Positions 24,747-31,632 of a stretch of DNA of 34,927 bases are shown piece by piece (the first letter of the stretch is position 1; the number at the start of each line of letters is the position of its first letter). The notes under the pieces were generated by a model that did not search any database, was not told the origin of the DNA, and worked only from the letters and a program-made list of their open reading frames with translations. This DNA comes from Actinomycetota bacterium (GTDB lineage Bacteria; Actinomycetota; Geothermincolia; Fen-727; Anoxymicrobiaceae), in the NCBI GenBank assembly GCA_018831265.1, contig JAHJCO010000042.1, forward strand, positions 1-34,927, given 5' to 3'. The position numbers and the translations under genes are program-made.

Positions 24747-24892
24747 AACCTCAGACCAGAACTTATACATGAAAAAACACCTCAGACCAAAACTTTCACG
24801 TGCTTGATGGAGCATCGTCGATCGCATGATGAAAGAAATGGTCTGAGGTTTTTTTTCACATGATGAAAGAAATGGTTTGAGGTTTTTTTTCA
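24747..24892. terminator. Inverted and 34-bp tandem repeats forming T-run terminators
   Basis: CCTCAGACCA occurs at 24749-24758 and 24780-24789; its complement TGGTCTGAGG (24839-24848) and variant TGGTTTGAGG (24873-24882) are each followed by eight Ts. The right half is a 34-base unit repeated in tandem (24825-24858 and 24859-24892). The arms can fold into stem-loops ending in T runs, an intrinsic terminator placed between tetR and the operon promoter. The CTCAGACCA core is shared with 2722-2812. Confidence 0.7.
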
Positions 24893-24924
24893 CATGATCT
24901 CTGGAAAAATCTCTGTTTTAGTTA

Positions 24925-24952
24925 TTGACATGCGCGCAGAGCCTCCTATAAT
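24925..24952 (+). promoter_or_regulatory. Near-consensus sigma-70 promoter of the ketone-carboxylase-like operon
   Basis: TTGACA (24925-24930), 16 bases, TATAAT (24947-24952): both hexamers are perfect. The start point would be about 24959, at the edge of operator site 2. Such a strong promoter fits a tightly repressed, highly inducible operon. Confidence 0.85.
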
Positions 24953-24958
24953 GTTGTG

Positions 24959-24984
24959 ATTACGAAAAGGACTCTTTTCGTAAT
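24959..24984. promoter_or_regulatory. TetR-type operator, site 2 (operon control)
   Basis: Eleven-base perfect arms ATTACGAAAAG and CTTTTCGTAAT flank GACT. The pattern TACGAAAA-N6-TTTTCGTA equals site 1. It lies directly after the -10 box and on the expected start point, so bound repressor would block transcription of the DUF35-to-UroD operon. Confidence 0.85.
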
Positions 24985-25015
24985 TGTCGGACGTACCTCT
25001 CGAAGGCGGTTGGCT

Positions 25016-25462
25016 ATGACCGGTGTTGACACTGGCAGGGAGACCTCGCACCTCGGCGGCAGGCTCATCACGGGACCGGACGGGGACCCACGGCTCATCG
25101 GCATCCGGTGCCTGGACTGCGGAACAGGCGCGTTCCCGGCGACGGACTACTGCCCCGGATGCGGCTCGGGCTCGCTGGAGGATCTGCCTCTCCCCCGCGC
25201 CGGAACGGTCTGGACCTACACCGTGGTCTACATGGGCGGCTACGGGAGCATCGTGGCCGACCCCCCTTACGCTACGGCGTTCATCGAGCTCGACGACGGC
25301 ACCTTCGTCCACGCTCCCATAACGGGCTGCGACCCGGAGAGCGTGCGCGTCGGCATGGAGGTCGCGCTCACGACGGTGGAGGCGAAGGAGAACGACCTGG
25401 GGATCACGCTGACCTATGCTTTCGAGCCCGCGGTCGGGCGGGAAAGGGGGGTCGGGTCATGA
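25016..25462 (+). CDS. DUF35 zinc-ribbon/OB-fold protein, thiolase partner
   Basis: The 148-residue protein has a rubredoxin-like zinc ribbon (Cys32, Cys35, Cys46, Cys49 in CLDCGTGAFPATDYCPGCGS) followed by an OB fold (AGTVWTYTVV...; YATAFIELDDGTFVHAPITG). DUF35 proteins bind acyl-CoA and pair with a thiolase-fold enzyme, as in archaeal HMG-CoA synthesis or the Ltp2-ChsH2 aldolase of steroid side-chain breakdown. Its stop overlaps the thiolase start by four bases (ATGA), so the two are made together. ATG at 25016 lies just beyond the operator; upstream codons of the open frame cover the operator and promoter and cannot be translated. It is the first gene of the operon. Confidence 0.9.
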   Translation: MTGVDTGRETSHLGGRLITGPDGDPRLIGIRCLDCGTGAFPATDYCPGCGSGSLEDLPLPRAGTVWTYTVVYMGGYGSIVADPPYATAFIELDDGTFVHAPITGCDPESVRVGMEVALTTVEAKENDLGITLTYAFEPAVGRERGVGS

Positions 25463-26607
25463 GCGACAAGGTAGCGGTACTTGGAGCGGGGGTCACCCTC
25501 TTCGAGCGCCGGGCCACCAGGCGGCTGGACGAGATGGCGTCGGAAGCGGTATCGCTCGCGCTCCGGGACGCGGGGCTGTCCTACGGAGACATCGAGGTGG
25601 CGTTCGTGGCCAACGCCTACCGGTCGGGCTCCGCCCCGATAGTCTTCTACAAGCTCTCCCGCACCGGGATACCGATCACCCACATCGACATCGCCTGCGC
25701 CAGCGGCACGCGCTCCATACAGCTGGCGGGCCACCTTATCGCATCGGGCGCCTACCAGACCTGCCTGGTGGTCGGCGTGGAGATAATGCCCGGCGGGATG
25801 GTGCCCTGGCCGATAGACCCCGAGACCGTCTCTCTGTACCACGAGATGATGTTCGATACCGTCACCGGTCTCCTCACCATGCCCGGGGCCTACGCGTACA
25901 AGGCCGTCCGCTACATGCACGACTTCGGCGCGACCCCCGAGCAGTTCGCTCAAGTCGCGGTGAAGAACCACAGGAACTCGTGCCTGAACCCGAACGCGAT
26001 GTACCGCAAGGAGTTCTCTATCGAGGACGTGCTCGGCTCGAGGATGATCTGCTACCCGCTCACGCTCTTCCAGTGCTGCGCGAACTCGAACGGCGCGGCC
26101 GCGGTCGTGCTGTCGAGCGAGACCCGGGCGAGGCGTCACACCTCACGGCCCGTTCTGCTGTCCGGCTGGGGCGAGACGAGCATGCGGTTCGATCCCGTGG
26201 ACCCGGTGGAGTCGCACCTCTCCGAGGGAGATACGGTCGCGGCGGCGGCCGGGGCCTACGAGATGTCCGGGACCGGTCCCGGCGACGCCGACCTGGCCCA
26301 GGTCCACGACGCCTTCAGCGCCGCCGAGGTGCTTCAGATCGAGGCGCTAGGCCTCTGCGGCAAGGGTGAAGGGGCGGCCTTCACGGCCGCCGGCGAGACC
26401 GAGATAGGGGGCAGCGTCCCGGTCAACACGGACGGCGGCCTCATGGGATGCGGGCACCCGGTCGGCGCATCCGGGTGCCGCATGGTCGCCGAGGTCTTCA
26501 GGCAGTTGAAGGGACAGGCGGGAGCGCGACAGGTGGAAGGGGCGCGGCTCGGGCTGGTCCAGAATTCAGGGCTCGGCGCGTCCAACGTGCTGGTTCTGGA
26601 GCGATAG
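25459..26607 (+). CDS. SCPx-type thiolase-fold enzyme (acetyl-CoA acetyltransferase or retro-aldolase)
   Basis: The 382-residue protein belongs to the lipid-transfer (SCPx) thiolase group. The likely nucleophile is Cys80 in IDIACASGTR. VHDAFS (His283) and NTDGGLMGCGHPVGASG (His333) form the active site. The C-terminal CxGGG cysteine of ordinary degradative thiolases is absent; the segment reads QNSGLGASN, as in SCPx and Ltp2 relatives. It could therefore cleave or form a C-C bond next to a CoA thioester as thiolase or aldolase. The overlap with DUF35 indicates a heteromeric complex. In this operon it could process the beta-keto acid CoA ester made after ketone carboxylation. Confidence 0.9.
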   Translation: MSDKVAVLGAGVTLFERRATRRLDEMASEAVSLALRDAGLSYGDIEVAFVANAYRSGSAPIVFYKLSRTGIPITHIDIACASGTRSIQLAGHLIASGAYQTCLVVGVEIMPGGMVPWPIDPETVSLYHEMMFDTVTGLLTMPGAYAYKAVRYMHDFGATPEQFAQVAVKNHRNSCLNPNAMYRKEFSIEDVLGSRMICYPLTLFQCCANSNGAAAVVLSSETRARRHTSRPVLLSGWGETSMRFDPVDPVESHLSEGDTVAAAAGAYEMSGTGPGDADLAQVHDAFSAAEVLQIEALGLCGKGEGAAFTAAGETEIGGSVPVNTDGGLMGCGHPVGASGCRMVAEVFRQLKGQAGARQVEGARLGLVQNSGLGASNVLVLER

Positions 26608-26641
26608 CCGAGGCGCGCTCCACGTATACCGGGGGGTAGAC

Positions 26642-28684
26642 ATGGCGCTTACAATCGACGTGGATACCGGCGGGACGTTCACCGATGGCTTCTTCGCGGA
26701 CGGTGACGACTTCAGGCTGGTGAAGGTGGAGACAACCCCGCACGACCTGACCGTCTGCTTCCGCGACATCATCGAGCGCGGCGCCTCCGAGCTCGGGCTG
26801 TCCGTGGAAGCGCTCCTCCGCAGGGCCGACTCGGTCAAGTTCTCGACCACCGTGGCCACCAACACCATGATCCAGAAGAACGGGCCGAAGCTCGGCCTGA
26901 TCGTAACCGACGGCCACGAGTCGGACCTCTACTCCAACGACGGGGGCGCCGAGCGCCTCGAGGGGCTGGTCCCCACGGGCATGATCGCCGGGGTCGACTC
27001 GGAAGGCGGTGTCCCCGACCCCGACCAGGTCAGGGCGGCCGTGCGCCGCCTGTTGACCTCCGGAGCGCGCGCAATCGTGGTATGCCTCGCAGGGGCCTCC
27101 GAGGACCCGTCTGCGGAGCGCGCCGTCAAGGAGATGATCCTCGACGACTACCCCAAGCACTACCTGGGCGCGGTGCCGGTCTTCATCTCCAGTGAGCTGT
27201 GCACCCGGCCCGGTGACGTGGAGCGGCTGAACTCCACCGTGGTGAACGCCTACCTGCACCGCGAGCTGGCGCGCTACCTCTACAAGGCCGAGGAGGACCT
27301 CCGCCAGTCGCACTACCGCCGGCCGCTCCTGATAGTGCACTCGACTGGTGGGGCCGCGAGGGTGGCGAAGACGACCGCCCTGCACACCTACAACTCGGGC
27401 CCGGTCGCGGGGTTCCTGGGCAGCCGGCGGATGGGCGAGCTGTACGGCCTGGAGAATATCGTCTCGGTGGATATGGGCGGGACCAGCACCGACATCGGAG
27501 TGATATCGAGAGGCAACTTCGACTACGAGCTGCGGCCGAGCGTAGGCGGGATCGCGGTCAACGTCCCGATGATCGGGATAAACGCCATCGGCGGCGGCGG
27601 CGGCTCAATCGCGAAGGTGGCTCCCGGCGGCTCGAGTGTCGAAGTCGGGCCCGAGAGCGCGGGCGCGCTACCCGGCCCCGCCTGCTACGGGCTCGGGGGG
27701 GCCGAGCCCACCGTCACCGACGCAGACCTCGTCCTGGGGTTCCTCGACCCGGCCCGTTTCCTCGGCGGCAGGCGTACGCTGGAGCCGGAGCGCGCCGCGA
27801 AGGCGATCCGCGAGAAGATAGCCGAACCGCTCGGGGTCGGGCTGGAGGAGGCCGCCGCCCTGGTCAAGGGGCGTGTGGACGAGATGGTCCGGCTGGCCAT
27901 CGAGGAGGATATCGAGGGCAGGGGGCTCGACCCCGGCGATTTCGCCATGTTCGTCTACGGGGGAGCGGGTTCTACACACTGCTGCGGCTTCGGCTCGGGC
28001 TTCGGCAGCCTCTACACCTTCCCCTCGAGCGCGGTGTTCAGCGCCTTCGGCGCCTCGACCCTCGACGTCACGCACGTCTACGAAAAGGTCCTCTCCATCG
28101 AGCTGGCCGACGGAGCGGGCGGCTACGCTTCCGACCTCGAAAGGTTCAACGACGCGGTAGCGCAGATGCGCGCCGCCGCCATGCGGGACCTGCGGGGCGA
28201 GGGGTTCGGCCTCGACAGCGCCGAGCTCACCCTGGACATCGAGGTCGACTGGTCATCCTCCACGGGACGGTCCCTGATGGTGAGGAGCCCGGGGCTCGAG
28301 ATCGACTCCGGGCGGGCGGTGCGCGAGGTGTGCTCCGAGGCGGAGGCGGAGATCTCCAGGCGTGCTCCGGGTGAGGCCTCCGGCGGCCACCCCATCCGGG
28401 CAAGGGCCCTGCGCCTCACCGCCCGCAGCCCGGTCGAGCATGTGAGCTTCGTCGAGCACAGTCCCGTGGGCGAGGACCCCCGTGCGGCCCTGAGGGGAGA
28501 GCGCGAGGTGTACTGGGACGGACGGTTCGTGAGTACTCCTGTCTACGACAGGGACCTGCTGGAGTGCGGAAACATCGTGGTCGGGCCCGCCGTCATCGAG
28601 AGGGACGATACCACCTGCGTGCTCCCGGAGGGAAGGAAGATGACCGTGGACCGGTACCTGAGCGGCATAATCGAGAACGCCTGA
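26642..28684 (+). CDS. Hydantoinase A/oxoprolinase-family ATPase subunit 1 (AcxA/Apc alpha-like)
   Basis: The 680-residue protein has the two actin-like ATPase phosphate loops of the HyuA family: IDVDTGGTFTDGFF at the N-terminus and VDMGGTSTDIG around residues 276-286. GGGGGSIAKV and the GPACYGLGG segment follow. In acetone and acetophenone carboxylases this subunit type uses ATP to phosphorylate the ketone enol or bicarbonate. The C-terminal RDTTCVLPEG-type end (DDTTCVLPEGRKMTVDRY) is shared with subunit 2 at 29491. Two distinct HyuA-like subunits with one HyuB and a gamma-like protein fit an alpha-alpha'-beta-gamma complex. ATG at 26642 follows GGGGGG, 34 bases after the thiolase gene. Confidence 0.9.
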   Translation: MALTIDVDTGGTFTDGFFADGDDFRLVKVETTPHDLTVCFRDIIERGASELGLSVEALLRRADSVKFSTTVATNTMIQKNGPKLGLIVTDGHESDLYSNDGGAERLEGLVPTGMIAGVDSEGGVPDPDQVRAAVRRLLTSGARAIVVCLAGASEDPSAERAVKEMILDDYPKHYLGAVPVFISSELCTRPGDVERLNSTVVNAYLHRELARYLYKAEEDLRQSHYRRPLLIVHSTGGAARVAKTTALHTYNSGPVAGFLGSRRMGELYGLENIVSVDMGGTSTDIGVISRGNFDYELRPSVGGIAVNVPMIGINAIGGGGGSIAKVAPGGSSVEVGPESAGALPGPACYGLGGAEPTVTDADLVLGFLDPARFLGGRRTLEPERAAKAIREKIAEPLGVGLEEAAALVKGRVDEMVRLAIEEDIEGRGLDPGDFAMFVYGGAGSTHCCGFGSGFGSLYTFPSSAVFSAFGASTLDVTHVYEKVLSIELADGAGGYASDLERFNDAVAQMRAAAMRDLRGEGFGLDSAELTLDIEVDWSSSTGRSLMVRSPGLEIDSGRAVREVCSEAEAEISRRAPGEASGGHPIRARALRLTARSPVEHVSFVEHSPVGEDPRAALRGEREVYWDGRFVSTPVYDRDLLECGNIVVGPAVIERDDTTCVLPEGRKMTVDRYLSGIIENA

Positions 28685-28716
28685 CGCGGCGAGGTGCGGA
28701 GAGGAGGGATCCGAAG

Positions 28717-29133
28717 ATGCAGGCAACGGCCGACCAGATGTACGAGGTGATGAGGGAGCTGTTCGACGCATTCCTGGAGGACGAGAAGATGGTGGCCACG
28801 GCCAGGAAGACGAACGCCGTACTCTGCTACCGTTTCACCAACCCGACGGTCCGCGTGATCATAAACAACAGGGCCGACCCACCGGTGGTCATCTACGGGG
28901 ATTCCGATGTCTCACCCGACGTGACCATCTCCATGCCCTGGGACGTGGCCCACGAGTTCCTGATGGGACGGGCCAACGCGGCCGACCTCTTCCTCAAGAA
29001 GAAGCTCACGGTCCAGCCCATGAGCCAGGCCATGAAGTACCTGAAGCTGGTACCGATGTTCATGAGCCTCCTGAAGCGGTACCCGGAGATCATCGAGCAG
29101 AAAGGGCTCACCGAAGCCATGGAAGGGCGGTGA
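28717..29133 (+). CDS. SCP2 sterol-carrier-domain protein
   Basis: The 138-residue protein reads as a stand-alone SCP2 domain: an amphipathic N-terminal helix, a beta-sheet (AVLCYRFTNPTVRVIINN, VVIYGDSDVSPDVTISMPWDVAHEFLMG) and a helix-rich end (ADLFLKKKLTVQPMSQAMKYLKLVPMF). The segment pattern DVTISMPWDVAHEFLMGRAN is typical of SCP2. These domains hold lipids or fatty acyl groups in a tunnel. Placed between two ketone-carboxylase-like subunits, it may deliver a poorly soluble ketone or acyl intermediate. ATG at 28717 follows GAGGAGGG. It lacks a fused thiolase, but an SCPx-type thiolase is encoded two genes upstream. Confidence 0.85.
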   Translation: MQATADQMYEVMRELFDAFLEDEKMVATARKTNAVLCYRFTNPTVRVIINNRADPPVVIYGDSDVSPDVTISMPWDVAHEFLMGRANAADLFLKKKLTVQPMSQAMKYLKLVPMFMSLLKRYPEIIEQKGLTEAMEGR

Positions 29134-29140
29134 GGTTGAG

Positions 29141-29494
29141 ATGGATAGGAGGCGCATCACCGAGTATCTGGACATCGACCTCGACAGCGAGATGTGGTGC
29201 TGCAACCGCTGTGGGCGTGACCTCATCGGAGCGGGCGAGAACTACAAGAAGGGGTGCCTGGTGGCCGAAAGAGACCCGAGCGAGGTCCACCGCCCGCTGG
29301 TCGAGGGCGAGTACACAAGGTCGCCCGATCCCGCGTGGTGCAGGATAATCGAGTTCTACTGCCCCTCGTGCGGGATCATGATAGAGAACGAGTACCTGCC
29401 ACCCGGCCACCCCATCACCCACGATATCGAGCTCGATATCGAGAGCCTCAAGGCAAAGCACGCCGCGGCGACCGCCGGGGGGGGTGACGAATGA
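29141..29494 (+). CDS. Acetone-carboxylase gamma-like zinc subunit
   Basis: The 117-residue protein has two CxxC pairs (Cys21/Cys24 and Cys74/Cys77) that form a zinc ribbon. The order CNRCGRDL, NYKKGCLV, RDPSEVHRP, EFYCPSCG and then a late NEYLPPGHPITHDIELD segment matches the acetone carboxylase gamma family. AcxC proteins are longer (about 165 residues); the short form is closer to the roughly 15-kDa subunit of acetophenone carboxylase. It provides the small structural subunit between the HyuA and HyuB types. It begins seven bases after the SCP2 gene and overlaps the next by four bases. Confidence 0.88.
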   Translation: MDRRRITEYLDIDLDSEMWCCNRCGRDLIGAGENYKKGCLVAERDPSEVHRPLVEGEYTRSPDPAWCRIIEFYCPSCGIMIENEYLPPGHPITHDIELDIESLKAKHAAATAGGGDE

Positions 29495-31632
29495 TGGGCG
29501 CCACCATCGACGTGGACATCGGCGGGACCTTCACGGACTGCTTCGTGGTCTGGAACGACCGCTACGGCAAGGGGAAGGCGCCGACCACGCACTACCAGGC
29601 TTCGGTGGGCTTCAAGAACGCCATCGTGGCGGCGGCCGAGAGCTTCGGCTCGTCGCTCGAGGACCTGCTGGCCGACACCGACCTCATCCGCTACTCGACC
29701 ACCATCGCCACCAACACCCTCATCGAGAAGACCGGACCCAGGCTGGGGCTCATCACCACCGCGGGCTTCGAGGACGTGATGCTCATCGGCAGGGGGCGAC
29801 AGTGGGCCGACGGCCTCACCCCGGCGGAGATAAGGAACCAGGCACGCGCGAAGAAGCCGGAGCCCCTCATCCCGCGCAACATGATCGTCGGGGTACGGGA
29901 GAGGATCGACTTCGACGGGGACGTGATGGTGCCCCTCGACCGCGACCAGGTCCTCGAGAAGCTCCAGTACCTCGTCAACAAGGGGGCGATGGGGTTCGTG
30001 GTATCGCTCCTCTGGGCCTGCATGAACCCGGAGCACGAGCGCGAGATCAGGGACATCATCAACGAGGAGTACCCGGACACCTACCTGGGCAATATGCCGA
30101 TAATCCTCTCCAGCGACGTGTCGAGGAAGCGTGGGGAGTACCTCCGTACCACCACCTGCATACTCGACGCCTACCTTCACCGCGACCTCGCCGGGCAGCT
30201 CACCTCGCTCAACGAGGAGCTCCTAGACGACGGGTACGACAAGCCCCTTATGATTATCCACGGGACGGGGGGCATGAGCCGCCTGTCCCACACCGCGGCG
30301 GTCGACACCTACAACTCCGGCCCCGTGGCCGGATTGCTGGGTGGCACCGAGATCTCCAGGATCTACGAGACGCCCAACGTGCTGATCACCGACGTCGGGG
30401 GTACCTCGTTCGACTTCGGCGTCATCACGGGGGGGAAGGCCGGTTTCTACGACATGTTCCCGACCATCGAGCGCTGGCGTGTGCAGACGCCCCTGCTCGA
30501 GGTGAAGACGATCGGCGCAGGCGGCGGCTCCATCGCCAGGGTCCCCGAGACGGGCTCCCGGATAACCGTGGGGCCCCAGAGCGCGGGCTCGATGCCCGGC
30601 CCCGCCTGCTACGGACTTGGTGGCAAGGAGCCCACGGTCACCGACGCGGACCTGGTGCTGGGCTACATCGACCCCGGCTACTACCTCGGGGGCAAGAAGA
30701 AGCTGGACCCCAGGAAGGCGACCAGGGCCATCCGGGAGAAGATAGCCGATCCGCTGGGGATCGACGTCCTGGAGGCGGCGATGAGCATAAAGAGGGTGGT
30801 CGACTCGACCATGGGCTACGAGATTTTCAAGGAGGTCGTCCTCAAGGGATACGACCCGAGGGACTTCGTGCTCCTCGCGTACGGCGGGGCCGGAGCCACC
30901 CACTGCTGCGGGTTCGCCGACGCCCTCGAGGTCGAGAAGATCCTCACCTTCCCCTACTCCTCGGTGTTCTGCGCGTTCGGCGGCTCGGTGATGGACATCC
31001 TGTCGGTCTACGAGTCGACGGCCCCCTACGCGTTCTACGACCATCTCACCGACTCCTACTTCTGCGAATTCGAGGACTTCAACCACTCCGTCGAGGAGAT
31101 GCTCCACCTCGCTTTCCGCGACCTCAAGGGCCAGGGGCTCGACGTCGACCAGGCCGTCTTCACGCTGGAACTGGAGATGAGGTACGGCACCCAGCACTTC
31201 ACCGAGTACGTGGAATCGCCCCGCGGGCTGCTGGCCAGTGAGGATGACAGCAGGGAGATCTGCGAGCGGTTCACCGAGAAGTACAAGTCGCTCTACGGCG
31301 AATCGGCAGCCTATCCCGAGGGAGGGATAGAGGTGCTCTCCCAGAGGCTCAAAGCGCTGTACCCGGTCCCCCACCACGAGTTCCCCACTTACGAGCCGGC
31401 GGGGGCGGACCCGGCGGCGGCGCTCAAGGGGACCCGGGGCGTGTGCTGGGACGGCCTGGGCCTTTCCGACACCAGGATCTACGACGCGGCGCTGCTACGA
31501 TGCGGCAACGAGGTGCCGGGGCCCGCGATCATAGAGACCGACGACACCACCTGCGTGCTCCCGGAGGGCTGGCGGTACACACTCGACCGCTACCTCAACG
31601 GCGCCATCGAGCGAGTAAGTGAGGTGAAATGA
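29491..31632 (+). CDS. Hydantoinase A/oxoprolinase-family ATPase subunit 2 (AcxA/Apc alpha'-like)
   Basis: The 713-residue protein is a distant paralog of the 26642 product. It has TIDVDIGGTFTDCFVV at the N-terminus, DVGGTSFDFGVITGG near residue 305 and IGAGGGSIARV. The C-terminal end DDTTCVLPEGWRYTLDRY parallels subunit 1. Extra residues lie after the first domain (GRQWADGLTPAEIRNQARAKKPEPLIP), a feature of the acetone-carboxylase type A subunit. It thus resembles AcxA more than subunit 1 does. It overlaps the genes on both sides by four bases, so stoichiometric translation is likely. Either ATG 29491 or 29494 may start it. Confidence 0.9.
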   Translation: MMGATIDVDIGGTFTDCFVVWNDRYGKGKAPTTHYQASVGFKNAIVAAAESFGSSLEDLLADTDLIRYSTTIATNTLIEKTGPRLGLITTAGFEDVMLIGRGRQWADGLTPAEIRNQARAKKPEPLIPRNMIVGVRERIDFDGDVMVPLDRDQVLEKLQYLVNKGAMGFVVSLLWACMNPEHEREIRDIINEEYPDTYLGNMPIILSSDVSRKRGEYLRTTTCILDAYLHRDLAGQLTSLNEELLDDGYDKPLMIIHGTGGMSRLSHTAAVDTYNSGPVAGLLGGTEISRIYETPNVLITDVGGTSFDFGVITGGKAGFYDMFPTIERWRVQTPLLEVKTIGAGGGSIARVPETGSRITVGPQSAGSMPGPACYGLGGKEPTVTDADLVLGYIDPGYYLGGKKKLDPRKATRAIREKIADPLGIDVLEAAMSIKRVVDSTMGYEIFKEVVLKGYDPRDFVLLAYGGAGATHCCGFADALEVEKILTFPYSSVFCAFGGSVMDILSVYESTAPYAFYDHLTDSYFCEFEDFNHSVEEMLHLAFRDLKGQGLDVDQAVFTLELEMRYGTQHFTEYVESPRGLLASEDDSREICERFTEKYKSLYGESAAYPEGGIEVLSQRLKALYPVPHHEFPTYEPAGADPAAALKGTRGVCWDGLGLSDTRIYDAALLRCGNEVPGPAIIETDDTTCVLPEGWRYTLDRYLNGAIERVSEVK

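Noticed and set aside
24825..24892. Possible CRISPR-like array
   Set aside because: The 34-base units are contiguous with no unique spacers, and no cas gene is present.
29484..31241. 585-codon plus-strand frame overlapping HyuA-like subunit 2
   Set aside because: Arg/His/Gly-rich out-of-frame translation of the real gene, with no family signature.
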